DNA of 64,000 bases from Halomonas sp. GD1P12 (GTDB taxonomy: Bacteria > Pseudomonadota > Gammaproteobacteria > Pseudomonadales > Halomonadaceae): contig NZ_CP107007.1 of NCBI RefSeq assembly GCF_025725645.1, positions 3,596,001 to 3,660,000 on the forward strand, read 5' to 3'. The notes below the pieces were generated by a model that ran no database searches, was not told the DNA's origin, and was given only the letters and a program-made list of their open reading frames with translations. A program made the position numbers and the translations under genes. This document shows, piece after piece, positions 55,783 to 64,000 of the stretch (position 1 is its first letter; every line of letters begins with the position of its first letter).

Positions 55783-57360
55783 CTAAGCGCGAGCGACCGG
55801 CGCAGGTACCGTTTCGCTGTGCGCCAGCTCAGTTTGAAGTAATTTTTCCAGCAGCCGAGTCTTGAGCGCCGACGCTTCCGGAGCGCTCCATAGGTTATGA
55901 AACTCACCAGGATCGCTCTCAAGATCATAGAGCTCTCCCCATTCCAGCCCCTGGAATACCGATAATCGATACCGTTTATCTCGAAGCGAGTGAATATTGG
56001 GACATACCCCCAGGCCATTCATGGGCGCCTGATGCGCATACTGGATGAGCAAGGAATCCGGTGCTGTCGAGGCATCGGTCAAATCACGCCCCTGCATTCC
56101 CCAGGCCGGCTCGATGCGGGCTCGCTCCAGAATCGTTGCGCCGATATCCAATGTTTGGCCCAGCCGCTCACTACGTACGCCCCGCTCGCCTTCAGGATCG
56201 GCCCAGATAAAAGGCACACGGGTAATCTGTTCGTATTGCTCGGCTCCCTTGAACAGCAACCGATGATCGCCCAGATGGTCCCCGTGGTCAGATGTGAATA
56301 TGGTGACCGTCTCATCGGCTCTTCCTGAATCGGTCAGCGCCTGCTGTACCCGACCGACTGCGTCATCGATCATCGTGATCATGCCACAGGTCAACGCCTG
56401 CGCTTCTTGTGCTTCTCTGGCCGAACAACCAATAGCGTTCATGCCTTGAAGGTTGGCCTTGCCCGCTTGACGGGTTTGCAATACGCCAGCCACGTGCGGC
56501 GGCGGAGTCCAGTCGCTGGCCTTGAAGGCCGCCGGCAACGGCATCTCATCCGGTGAGTACATGTCCCAGTACTCGCCTGGCGGGTTGAAGGGGTGGTGAG
56601 GATCAGGCCAGCTCACCATCAAAAAGAAGGGACGATCGCTATCCTTACGCGCATCGATCCATGCACTGGCGCGTTCAGCAATGTAGGAAGTCGAGTATAG
56701 TTCTGCAGGTACGGCGGTACGTACCGCTTGCGGGCAGGAGTAGTCGTGCGGAAGCTGATTTTCCTGCCCCATCAAACAGCTCGCTTCGGGCTTTCGCTCG
56801 AGCATCCACTGGGTATAGTCGCCCCCCACCTGGTCACCGTGTCCCGTTACCAGTTCCACATGATCGAAGCCATAAAAAGGCGTTGGCACCCTGGGCATCT
56901 TGCCCGCCCAAAAATCAGGCTCCTCGACATGGTAGAGAGGGGAAGCAAAGTCATGACGCACTGCCTCGCCCAGCTCTCCCTTTGCCTTATGGTAGCCAGG
57001 CCGACCTTCATCAGGCTTGTGTAGCGGCGCGATACCGGTAAACGTCTGCAAATGACTCTTGCCGATCAGCGCCGTTTCATAGCCGGCGTCGCGCAATAGC
57101 TCGACGAAGGTGACATTGCGTTGAGAAAGCGGAATACCGTTGTAGCGCACCCCATGCCCGGAAGGCAGACGGCCGGTCATCAGACTGGCGCGATTGGGCA
57201 TGCACACAGGGCTTGCGACATAGAAACGATCAAAGGTCGTACCTTGCGCCGCCATCGTGTCGATATTGGGCGTACGTACTAACGGATGGCCATAGCATCC
57301 AAGGAAATCAGCGCGATGCTGATCGGTGATGAAAAGAATGAAATTGGGTCGATCAGACAT
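55783..57360 (-). CDS. Cytoplasmic type I sulfatase (formylglycine-dependent)
   Basis: A 525-residue alkaline-phosphatase-superfamily sulfatase. It has the metal aspartates in ITDQHRAD, the modification site C53-M-P-N-R followed by ASLMTGR (cysteine to formylglycine), K and H in LIGKSHLQ, the DHG motif in FTSDHGDHLGDH, and a late lysine in LLFKGAEQY. It has no signal peptide, so it should act on a substrate already in the cytoplasm. It overlaps the TRAP permease gene by 8 nt, which ties it to that transporter. A phosphonate monoester hydrolase activity is the main alternative. Confidence 0.88.
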   Translation of the reverse strand: MSDRPNFILFITDQHRADFLGCYGHPLVRTPNIDTMAAQGTTFDRFYVASPVCMPNRASLMTGRLPSGHGVRYNGIPLSQRNVTFVELLRDAGYETALIGKSHLQTFTGIAPLHKPDEGRPGYHKAKGELGEAVRHDFASPLYHVEEPDFWAGKMPRVPTPFYGFDHVELVTGHGDQVGGDYTQWMLERKPEASCLMGQENQLPHDYSCPQAVRTAVPAELYSTSYIAERASAWIDARKDSDRPFFLMVSWPDPHHPFNPPGEYWDMYSPDEMPLPAAFKASDWTPPPHVAGVLQTRQAGKANLQGMNAIGCSAREAQEAQALTCGMITMIDDAVGRVQQALTDSGRADETVTIFTSDHGDHLGDHRLLFKGAEQYEQITRVPFIWADPEGERGVRSERLGQTLDIGATILERARIEPAWGMQGRDLTDASTAPDSLLIQYAHQAPMNGLGVCPNIHSLRDKRYRLSVFQGLEWGELYDLESDPGEFHNLWSAPEASALKTRLLEKLLQTELAHSETVPAPVARA

Positions 57361-59317
57361 CAGTGAGCCTCGCAGAAGTAGAGTTTGCACGAGAATTGCG
57401 AGTGGCCATGCGTCGCCAGATAATGAGCGCAACGCTCAGTATCAAAGCAATCGCTCCGGCCCATATATAGGGCGACAGCAAAACCATTGCACATATAATG
57501 CGCAGTAACCGCTCCCAGATCGGTAGTGGTCGCTTGTCAAAGCCGATCAGCGCGCTGGCTGCCTGATACAGGGATACCGCCAGCGTCAGCAGTGAAAAGA
57601 ACACGAAGCCAAACGACGCCGCTGCCGCCGCTTCACTGCCTAGCAGCAGTGCCGGGTTGTAGACAAAGGCAAACGGAATGATGAAGATCATCGCCCCTAC
57701 CCGCGTCGCCTCGACCGCCGTGCCAATGGGGGTCCCCTTGGAAATCGAAGCAGCCGCGTAAGCCGCAATGGCCACGGGCGGTGTAATCACCGAAGCCACG
57801 CCGAAGAAAAAGACAAACAGGTGGGCGGTCAATAGATCAACCCCAAAGCCGGTGAGCGTCGGCCCCATCACCGCCACAATCGCGATGTAAGCAGGCAGGG
57901 TCGGCATGCCCATACCCAACACGATGCACCCGCCAGCGGCAATGAGTAAGGCAGCGATAAGCGAGCTGTTCGCGGCTGCCGACAAGAGCACGGCAAACTT
58001 GGTCGGCATGCCGGTCGCATTGAGCGTCGACACCACGATACCAACGATGGAAATTGCAATGGCGAGCTGCGCCACCGTCTTGCCACCGTCTGCCAAAGCG
58101 ACAATCAACTTCCATGGCGCGCGACGAACGTCCGGGTTGATGAAGCTCATGGGCACCAGCGCAAGGATTGCCGCAATGGAAGCTCCTGCCGGAGAGAGGC
58201 CGCTGATCAGCAACCAGACGATCAGCGCAATGGGCCCAAATACCAGTGCCAGATTGACCCAGTCCTGCCCCATCGGCTTTTCGATGTTGGCTTCTTCATC
58301 TTCGCGGGCGACGATACCCAGTTTTTCGGCTTCAAAAAATACGGTAAGAAACAGGCTCACGTAGTAAGCGATAGCGGGAATCACTACAGCGAGGATCACG
58401 GTGAGATAACTAACCCCGACGATATCCGCCATAACAAGCGCAGCGGCCCCCATGATGGGCGGCAAAATTTGTCCGCCGGTGGAGGCAGAAGCTTCTACCG
58501 CACCAGCAAAGTTGCCGGAAAACCCACGCCGGCGAATCATGGGAATAGTGACGACGCCGGTGCCTACCACGTTAGCTACAGCGCTGCCGGAAACGGTTCC
58601 AAACAGTGCCGAGGCGAAGATAGCGGCGTAGGCCGGGCCGCCGCGAAACCGGCGCATCAAGTGAAAGGAGATGCGAATCATTGAGGCACCTGCGCCACAG
58701 CCTTCCAGCACTGCCCCAAGAATGATGAAGGGTAATACAGTGGAAAGCACGATCCCCATGATGTTGCCAAGAATGCCCTGGCTGGCGTCATACCAGATAT
58801 TCTGCGCCACAAACTCGTTCATGTCGCCGATGATGGTTTCAAAGACGCCCGGCCAATAAGGACCGGTCACCAGATAGCCAAATACAATGGCTCCAAGAAT
58901 GGCGATGGGCCCGCCCCACAGCCGCCAGCAAGCGATAATGGATAGTACCGCCGGGATGGCAGCCATCCACGCTTCTCTGGCCGAGAAGAACATGAAACTA
59001 TCCTTCAGAATCATCGAGATCTGGTAATAGTCCCAGCAAACCCAACTCATTAGAGCCAGCGCCACGGTATAGAGAGCCACATGCAAAACCGTTAGACGTT
59101 CCTGCTGAGCCAGACGTTGGGCGTCCCATATCAGAAAGTTCAGAAAGCACAGCCAGTAAAACAAGGGACGGAACCAGTCGAGTTCAAAAGGCCCCACCCG
59201 CGGGAGCACGCCATAAGTGGGCAGAACATTCGCCAGTCCTACCAGGGCAATAGCGAGGCCCACGGCAAAACTCGTCCACTGCAGCATTTTTAAGCTGCGT
59301 GAAAAAAGGGTTGTCAT
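57353..59317 (-). CDS. Fused TRAP permease (4TM/12TM), partner of a TAXI receptor
   Basis: A 654-residue fused DctQ-DctM permease with about 17-18 helices. The N-terminal quarter is the small-subunit part; the rest has the large-subunit motifs AIFASALFGTVSGSAVANVVG, EASASTGGQILPPIMGAAA and LGMGMPTLPAYIAIVAVMGP. Such fusions work with TAXI-type binding proteins, and one is encoded 84 nt upstream. The ATG at 59317 follows GGGAG. It overlaps the sulfatase gene downstream. Confidence 0.93.
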   Translation of the reverse strand: MTTLFSRSLKMLQWTSFAVGLAIALVGLANVLPTYGVLPRVGPFELDWFRPLFYWLCFLNFLIWDAQRLAQQERLTVLHVALYTVALALMSWVCWDYYQISMILKDSFMFFSAREAWMAAIPAVLSIIACWRLWGGPIAILGAIVFGYLVTGPYWPGVFETIIGDMNEFVAQNIWYDASQGILGNIMGIVLSTVLPFIILGAVLEGCGAGASMIRISFHLMRRFRGGPAYAAIFASALFGTVSGSAVANVVGTGVVTIPMIRRRGFSGNFAGAVEASASTGGQILPPIMGAAALVMADIVGVSYLTVILAVVIPAIAYYVSLFLTVFFEAEKLGIVAREDEEANIEKPMGQDWVNLALVFGPIALIVWLLISGLSPAGASIAAILALVPMSFINPDVRRAPWKLIVALADGGKTVAQLAIAISIVGIVVSTLNATGMPTKFAVLLSAAANSSLIAALLIAAGGCIVLGMGMPTLPAYIAIVAVMGPTLTGFGVDLLTAHLFVFFFGVASVITPPVAIAAYAAASISKGTPIGTAVEATRVGAMIFIIPFAFVYNPALLLGSEAAAAASFGFVFFSLLTLAVSLYQAASALIGFDKRPLPIWERLLRIICAMVLLSPYIWAGAIALILSVALIIWRRMATRNSRANSTSARLTDV

Positions 59318-59401
59318 TGGATGATCTCCCGGCCTGAATAGGCCTGAATCCTTCACAGCAAAGCAGAGGATCCCCGATCCGTTCCGGGATCAGGGAATGG
59401 C

Positions 59402-60412
59402 TCAATCGGCTACCAGGTGCTCAGGAATGGTGATGCCTTGCTCTTCGTAGTAGCGCGCTGCGCCGGGGTGAACCGGCATGTTCGCACCTGCGAAAGGGTC
59501 ATCTGCGTCCAGGCGAGCCAACAGGGCATTGGCAGACTGCATGTTATCGAGATTATCAAAGAACGACTTGGTCAGCGCATAAGCGGTTTCATCCGACATA
59601 TTCTTGTTAGCGCCCAGCATCATCACCGTCACCATGATGTTTTGATCCATGTCGCCATTAACCTGACCCTGGTAGGTACCTGCAGGCACTACTTCGGTGC
59701 GCACCGCTTGATCTTCGAGGTAATTGCGCCAGCCTTCACTGTCGACCACCTCACCCGGTACGCCAAGAATGCGAATGTCACGTTGCAGGCTCAACTCCTG
59801 AACCGACTGCTGGCCCACGGCCGCCGACATGATATACATGTCAAACTGACCATCCTGAAACGCTTGGCTAGCACTCTCCCAGGGCAGTCGGACGCCTTCG
59901 TAATCACTGCCATCCTCTAGTCCACCGGACGCTTCATGGATCATACCGCGCGCCTGGTTGGCCGCCGCACCGGCGGGGGGGCCCACGTAAATACGCTTAC
60001 CTGCCATATCATCCCAGCTATCGATACCGCTATCCGCCCAAACGATGGGGTGAAACGATCCGCCCGGGAAAGTGAAAAGCATGCGCAGGTTGTCCGCGAA
60101 GGACTGCGCTTGTTCGGCGGTATTGGCATAGGGCCCGACACCCCGCTGCATTGCATTGAATGCCGGGGGCGGCACCACGGCCAGATCCAGTCGGCCCGCT
60201 CCAACCTTGATCGCTGAGCGAGTTAGCGCCTGTCCTAAAGATACTTGAAGGTCATATCCGGCAGCAGGTGTGAACTGGGCCCAGGCCTGGGGCACAATGC
60301 CAGTCAATGAGGCGCTGCCGCCTCCCTCGATGCTAAGTGTTTCGGCGTGCGCCGATAGTGCTCCCCCAGCAAGGGCGACTACCAGGCTGATCGATTTCAT
60401 TGTTTTAAGCAT
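59402..60412 (-). CDS. TAXI-family TRAP periplasmic binding protein
   Basis: A 336-residue receptor with a Sec signal peptide (1-23, ending AHA) and TAXI features: GGGSASLTGIVPQAWAQ near 30, VGAGRLDLAVVPPPAFNAM, and DDMAGKRIYVGPPAGAAANQAR near 137. It delivers an unknown substrate to the fused permease. The ATG follows GGAGA. It is downstream of the LysR gene by 65 nt on the same strand. Confidence 0.9.
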   Translation of the reverse strand: MLKTMKSISLVVALAGGALSAHAETLSIEGGGSASLTGIVPQAWAQFTPAAGYDLQVSLGQALTRSAIKVGAGRLDLAVVPPPAFNAMQRGVGPYANTAEQAQSFADNLRMLFTFPGGSFHPIVWADSGIDSWDDMAGKRIYVGPPAGAAANQARGMIHEASGGLEDGSDYEGVRLPWESASQAFQDGQFDMYIMSAAVGQQSVQELSLQRDIRILGVPGEVVDSEGWRNYLEDQAVRTEVVPAGTYQGQVNGDMDQNIMVTVMMLGANKNMSDETAYALTKSFFDNLDNMQSANALLARLDADDPFAGANMPVHPGAARYYEEQGITIPEHLVAD

Positions 60413-60477
60413 TTTATTGTCTCCAGCTCAGAATTAAGCGCTGAACCATGAGAGTAGAACATTCAATTGCCAGTAGC

Positions 60478-61449
60478 TTATTCTTTATCCATCATTTTCA
60501 TATCATTTTTGGTATGTTGCGAAGCGCCTGGCAGGTTCTCACGAAACATTTGCATCAGCATACGCAAGGCCGGCCCCGGCTGCGTATCAGGCAGCATGGT
60601 TAGTCCCACCGGACCGCGTAAGGCATCATCGCGGATTGGCAGCACCACCACGTCTCCACTGGTACGCGCCTCCGTCACTAGTGCCTCAACCGTCACCACC
60701 ACATGATTTGAAGCGCGTATGATCTTGTTGATAAACCCAGCATCGATGGACTCCAGAGCGAAATTAGGCGCCACTACCCCGCTACGAAAGAGAAAACGCT
60801 CCAACTCCTGACGAATGACAGTCCCTGGAATTGGCGCCAGCATGGGCATTTCCAACACCGTTCGAAGCTCAACATTGGCACCCGGTTGCGCCAGCACGTG
60901 CTGCGCTCCCACGGCAAAGACGATCTCCTCGTCATAGAGATGCTGAAACGTCAGGCCCTTCATGGAAACGGTATCTGAAAGTCTTCCAATGACCAGATCC
61001 AGCCCCCCCTGGCGCAGCCGCGCTAAAAGGTCTGCATTGGCCCCCGAAACGATACGAATAGTGGTGTGTGGGTAAACATGCTGAAAATCTTCGATAATAG
61101 CGGGTAATACCAAGCCGCAGACATTGGGTAGCGCCCCAATGCGCAGTAGCTCACGACTACCGCTAATATCCTGGGTCGCCCGTACACCTTCCGCCATTAG
61201 CGCTATACCAGCCTCGGCGGCATCGAAAAGTTTTCGACCGTGTGGCGTGAGTACCGCGCCGCGTAACGATCGATCGAACAGGGAGACATTAAGTATCGAT
61301 TCGATCTCTCGAATTGAGCGAGAGACAGCGGGCTGCGTTATGCCGAGCACGTTCGCTGCCGCCATGAAACTGCCATTTTGCGCCACTGCAATGAAACAAC
61401 GGATTTGACGAAAGCTTATTCTCGCCAACAGATGGGCGGTATTTTCGAT
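60478..61449 (-). CDS. LysR-family regulator, possible ATC start
   Basis: A LysR regulator with an N-terminal winged helix (RQIRCFIAVAQNGSFMAAANVLGITQPAVSRSIREIE) and a C-terminal ligand domain, LPNVCGLVLPAIIEDF onward. It probably controls the TAXI-TRAP-sulfatase genes that follow. The start is uncertain. There is no in-frame ATG or GTG before the helix-turn-helix; an AAAAAGGAG lies 6 nt before an ATC at 61449 (323 residues). In-frame TTG codons at 61467 and 61530 are the conventional alternatives but have poor ribosome sites. Confidence 0.82.
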   Translation of the reverse strand: MENTAHLLARISFRQIRCFIAVAQNGSFMAAANVLGITQPAVSRSIREIESILNVSLFDRSLRGAVLTPHGRKLFDAAEAGIALMAEGVRATQDISGSRELLRIGALPNVCGLVLPAIIEDFQHVYPHTTIRIVSGANADLLARLRQGGLDLVIGRLSDTVSMKGLTFQHLYDEEIVFAVGAQHVLAQPGANVELRTVLEMPMLAPIPGTVIRQELERFLFRSGVVAPNFALESIDAGFINKIIRASNHVVVTVEALVTEARTSGDVVVLPIRDDALRGPVGLTMLPDTQPGPALRMLMQMFRENLPGASQHTKNDMKMMDKE

Positions 61450-61658
61450 GAGAGACTCCTTTTTCAATTCACCAGTCGAACATCGATCGTTCTTTTGGTG
61501 CCTTTGATAACGCGCGACAGTTGACGTCAATTACTGGAAAGAGATCAAAGGGCGCCTTTAAGCCATGTATTAATCGATAAACACCTGAAGTCTCGATATA
61601 TTTAAATATTATCCAGAGTTAATACGGACTGATCGAAATGATTGATCTTCAAATAAAA

Positions 61659-62324
61659 TCAAAAAAGCTCCTGATAGCGAAGGCCAATCAGAGCGTGCTC
61701 GCGCATCAGCATTTCAGCCCGTGCACCTTCGCCATTGTCCAGTGCCTGAAAGATAAGCTCGTGATGTAATTGAGCCAACTGTAGCTTTCGAAACTCCTTT
61801 ATCAGGTCATTATCATCAATCACGATAGAAGCGGCCGCTGCAAAGGGTAGATGGTTGTTACGAGCAATGGCATCGCCAATGACGGCGCTACCGGCAGCAC
61901 TCACGATCCGCTCGTGAAAACGGTAATTGAGCTCGATCCAGCGCTCGACATCCTCGTCCTCAAGAAACCCCTTCTCCAGCACGCCCTGACCTTTTTGGAT
62001 CCAAAAAAGCAAATCGCCGCGCAGATCGTCGGCCATACCGCGCTCTGCGACGCGTTTGGCGGCCAAGCCCTCCAGCGCGCCACGCACTTCTACGGCGCAG
62101 TAGATGTCCGCATTAGTGAATTCCCGCACCATATAACCACGCTTGCCCGCGCGCTTTAGAAGCCCCTCCTGCTCCAGGCTTCGAAATGCGAGCCTGACAG
62201 GCGTTCTGGAAACACCCAAGCGATTGGCCACGGCTTCTTCACCCAATCTCGCGCCCTGGGGATAGAAGCCATCCTCAATCAGCTTACGCAATCGGCTGGC
62301 TACGCTTTTATCGTTATTGCCCAT
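61659..62324 (-). CDS. vanR: VanR-type GntR/FCD repressor
   Basis: A 221-residue GntR regulator of the FadR/FCD type. The N-terminal winged helix contains LGEEAVANRLGVSRTPVRLAFRSLEQEGLL. The helical FCD ligand domain has the metal-site pattern around EVRGALEG, ELNYRFHERIV and LHHELI. It is divergent from vanA, and the gap contains TTTGGATCCAAT, nearly the known Caulobacter VanR operator, which supports vanillate-responsive repression. The ATG at 62324 follows AGGAG; ATG 62345 is an alternative. Confidence 0.82.
   Translation of the reverse strand: MGNNDKSVASRLRKLIEDGFYPQGARLGEEAVANRLGVSRTPVRLAFRSLEQEGLLKRAGKRGYMVREFTNADIYCAVEVRGALEGLAAKRVAERGMADDLRGDLLFWIQKGQGVLEKGFLEDEDVERWIELNYRFHERIVSAAGSAVIGDAIARNNHLPFAAAASIVIDDNDLIKEFRKLQLAQLHHELIFQALDNGEGARAEMLMREHALIGLRYQELF
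61995..62004. promoter_or_regulatory. Second TTGGATCCAA palindrome, inside vanR
   Basis: The 10-bp core of the vanA operator-like site recurs about 420 bp away within the vanR coding sequence, inside a longer T5-GGATCC-A5 palindrome. It may be an auxiliary operator or a chance result of the FWIQK codons. Confidence 0.35.
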
Positions 62325-62414
62325 TACCGCTCCTGTATCAATCATTTATCGCTGCGCGCAATGAGAGCTAAACCAAAAGTATAGGTTGACGAATAAAACG
62401 GTCACGCTCTTTAC

Positions 62415-62426
62415 TTTGGATCCAAT
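62415..62426. promoter_or_regulatory. Candidate VanR operator upstream of vanA
   Basis: TTTGGATCCAAT differs by one base from ATTGGATCCAAT, the Caulobacter VanR operator half known from the vanillate-switch literature. It lies 36 bp upstream of the vanA start in the vanR-vanA gap. Confidence 0.6.
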
Positions 62427-62461
62427 TATAAAAAAACCATAATACCTAAAAGGATACCACC

Positions 62462-63529
62462 GTGACTCATCAAGCCCCCTATCCCCAGAACACCTGGTAC
62501 GTTGCGTGCACACCTGACGAGATTTCTGAAAAGCCCCTCGGGCGAACCATTTGCAATAAGCAGCTGGTTTTCTTTCGCGGTGATGAAGGCCGCATCGCCG
62601 CCATGGAGGATTTCTGCCCTCACCGTGGTGCGCCGCTCTCATTGGGGTTCGTGCGCGACGGTAAGCTGGTGTGCGGTTATCACGGCTTGGAAATGAACTG
62701 TAGCGGCAAGTGCGACAGCATGCCCGGCCAGCGCGTACGCGGCTTTCCCAGCGTCCGGACGTATCCGGTCGAGGAGCGCTACGGGTTTATCTGGATCTGG
62801 CCAGGCGATTCTGACAAGGCGGACACGAGCCTCATTCCCGTGCTCGAGTGGGCGGATAACCCCGAGTGGGCCTATGGCGGCGGACTCTATCATATTGGCT
62901 GCGAATACCGGCTGATGATCGATAACCTCATGGATCTGACTCACGAGACCTACGTTCACGCCTCCAGTATCGGCCAGCCGGAGATCGAAGAGGCCGCGCC
63001 GGATACCAACGTCAACGGCGATGAAGTCGTCACCCGCCGCGAGATGGAGAACATTCCGGCCCCGCCGTTTTGGCAAGCGGCGCTGCGCGGCAACGGCCTG
63101 GCCGACGATGTCCCGGTGGACCGCTGGCAGATCTGTCGCTTCACCCCGCCAAGCCACGTGCTGATCGAAGTGGGCGTCGCTCATGCCGGTAATGGCGGGG
63201 CCAAGGCGCCGGCAGACAAGAAGGCGTCGAGTATCGTGGTCGACTTCATTACACCGGAGTCGGATACCTCGATCTGGTACTTCTGGGGCATGGCGCGCAA
63301 CTTCAAACCCGAGGATCAGGCGCTGACCGACAAGATCCGCGAAGGCCAGGGCAAGATTTTCGAGGAGGATCTGGAGATGCTCGAGGCGCAACAGCGCAAT
63401 CTGCTCAGGTACCCGGACCGCCAGCTTCTGAAGCTCAACATCGACGGCGGCGGCGTACAGGCACGCCGGATCATCGACCGCATTCTTTCCGAGGAGCGCG
63501 AAGCCGCAGGCACGGAGGCGAGCGTATGA
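62462..63529 (+). CDS. vanA: Vanillate O-demethylase oxygenase subunit
   Basis: VanA is the Rieske oxygenase that demethylates vanillate to protocatechuate and formaldehyde with VanB. The 355-residue protein has C52-x-H54 in CPHRG and C71-x2-H74 in CGYHG for the Rieske cluster, and D158, H161 and H166 in NLMDLTHETYVHASS for the mononuclear iron. The start is GTG at 62462 after AAAAGGAT. The stop overlaps vanB as ATGA. Other methoxy-aromatic demethylases share these motifs, but the vanR-like neighbour favours vanillate. Confidence 0.92.
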   Translation: MTHQAPYPQNTWYVACTPDEISEKPLGRTICNKQLVFFRGDEGRIAAMEDFCPHRGAPLSLGFVRDGKLVCGYHGLEMNCSGKCDSMPGQRVRGFPSVRTYPVEERYGFIWIWPGDSDKADTSLIPVLEWADNPEWAYGGGLYHIGCEYRLMIDNLMDLTHETYVHASSIGQPEIEEAAPDTNVNGDEVVTRREMENIPAPPFWQAALRGNGLADDVPVDRWQICRFTPPSHVLIEVGVAHAGNGGAKAPADKKASSIVVDFITPESDTSIWYFWGMARNFKPEDQALTDKIREGQGKIFEEDLEMLEAQQRNLLRYPDRQLLKLNIDGGGVQARRIIDRILSEEREAAGTEASV

Positions 63530-64000
63530 CCCACACCGCCCCCTCGATGATCGTGGAGGTCAAGGCGCGCCACGTCGAGGCGCGCGATATCGTTACCTTC
63601 GAGCTTGCCGACCCTCACGGGCGGGAGCTGCCGGCGTTCAGCGCCGGCGCGCATATCGATGTGCGCGTCAAGGAAGGGCTGGTGCGCCAGTACTCGCTTT
63701 GCAACCATTCAAATGACCGTGACCGTTATCTGATCGGTGTGCTGCGCGATGCCAATTCACGCGGCGGCTCCCACGCCATGCACGATGAGCTCCAGGTCGG
63801 CGATCTGGTGCCAATCAGCGCGCCGAAAAATCACTTTCCGCTCGAGCCCGCCGAGCACACGCTGCTGTTGGCCGGCGGTATCGGTATTACGCCGCTTTTA
63901 TGCATGGCCGAACGTCTGGCGCATACCGACGCTGGATTCGAGCTGCACTACTGTACCCGCTCCCAGGAGCGCACGGCATTTTATCAACGCCTAAAGGACT
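63526..64000 (+). CDS. vanB: Vanillate O-demethylase reductase subunit, 3' part cut by window edge
   Basis: VanB passes NADH electrons to VanA. The visible 158 residues cover the flavin domain (RQYSLCNHSNDRDRYLIGV near 55, with the FMN-binding RxYS pattern) and the start of the NAD domain (LLLAGGIGITPLLCMAERLA near 112). The C-terminal [2Fe-2S] domain lies outside the window. It overlaps vanA by 4 nt. Confidence 0.93.
   Translation, partial: MTHTAPSMIVEVKARHVEARDIVTFELADPHGRELPAFSAGAHIDVRVKEGLVRQYSLCNHSNDRDRYLIGVLRDANSRGGSHAMHDELQVGDLVPISAPKNHFPLEPAEHTLLLAGGIGITPLLCMAERLAHTDAGFELHYCTRSQERTAFYQRLKD

Noticed and set aside
55783..57360. Sulfatase as choline sulfatase BetC.
   Set aside because: It lies far from the betaine genes, has no bet genes next to it, and its N-terminal sequence differs from the BetC sequences I recall; not fully excluded.

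Overview
The window is GC-rich, densely coded chromosome from a gammaproteobacterium. The most likely family is Halomonadaceae (Halomonas or a close relative). This is inferred from the gene set and order: argH-lptM-lysA-dapF beside hemC-hemD-hemX-hemY, a compact glycine betaine catabolic block, a BCCT osmolyte transporter, MscL, and TRAP/TTT carboxylate transporters. No rRNA, tRNA, CRISPR array, insertion sequence or prophage gene was recognised.

Layout. 1-3.2 kb (minus): argH, lptM, lysA and dapF overlap one another, and dapF runs off the left edge. 3.3-5.4 kb: a PAS-PAS-GGDEF-EAL c-di-GMP protein. 5.5-10.1 kb: the haem operon hemC-hemD-hemX-hemY. 10.4-10.8 kb: a secreted small repeat protein of unknown function. 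10.9-14.7 kb (minus): a three-subunit membrane dehydrogenase (Tat-signal small subunit, GMC flavoprotein, tri-haem cytochrome c). 15.0 kb: mscL with an added zinc ribbon.

15.8-44.1 kb is the core of the window, an almost complete route from glycine betaine to pyruvate. The steps are uptake (BCCT), betaine to dimethylglycine (gbcA/gbcB), dimethylglycine to sarcosine (dgcA/dgcB with a dedicated ETF pair), sarcosine to glycine (soxBDAG), glycine to serine (glyA) and serine to pyruvate (sdaA). fdhA and purU handle the one-carbon units. The block starts with a GbdR-type regulator and carries two conserved genes of unclear role, an M19 dipeptidase-like protein lacking metal ligands and a DUF5943 protein. 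A 41-bp element shared by the gbcA/gbcB and fdhA/glyA promoter regions, built on a 21-bp-spaced repeat, is a candidate GbdR operator. An EamA exporter, a sodium:solute symporter and a REP pair sit inside the block.

44.4-64 kb looks accessory, with visibly lower GC in places. It holds an SDR, a class III CoA-transferase with a TctABC transporter, pobA with an AraC-type regulator, a small LPS-kinase-like protein, a DctPQM TRAP transporter, a cytoplasmic sulfatase joined to a fused TRAP permease and TAXI binding protein with a LysR regulator, and vanR divergent from vanAB. vanB is cut by the right edge. PobA and VanAB both deliver protocatechuate, so this half looks like a funnel for imported aromatic acids and possibly sulfated phenolics. 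The ring-cleavage genes lie outside the window.
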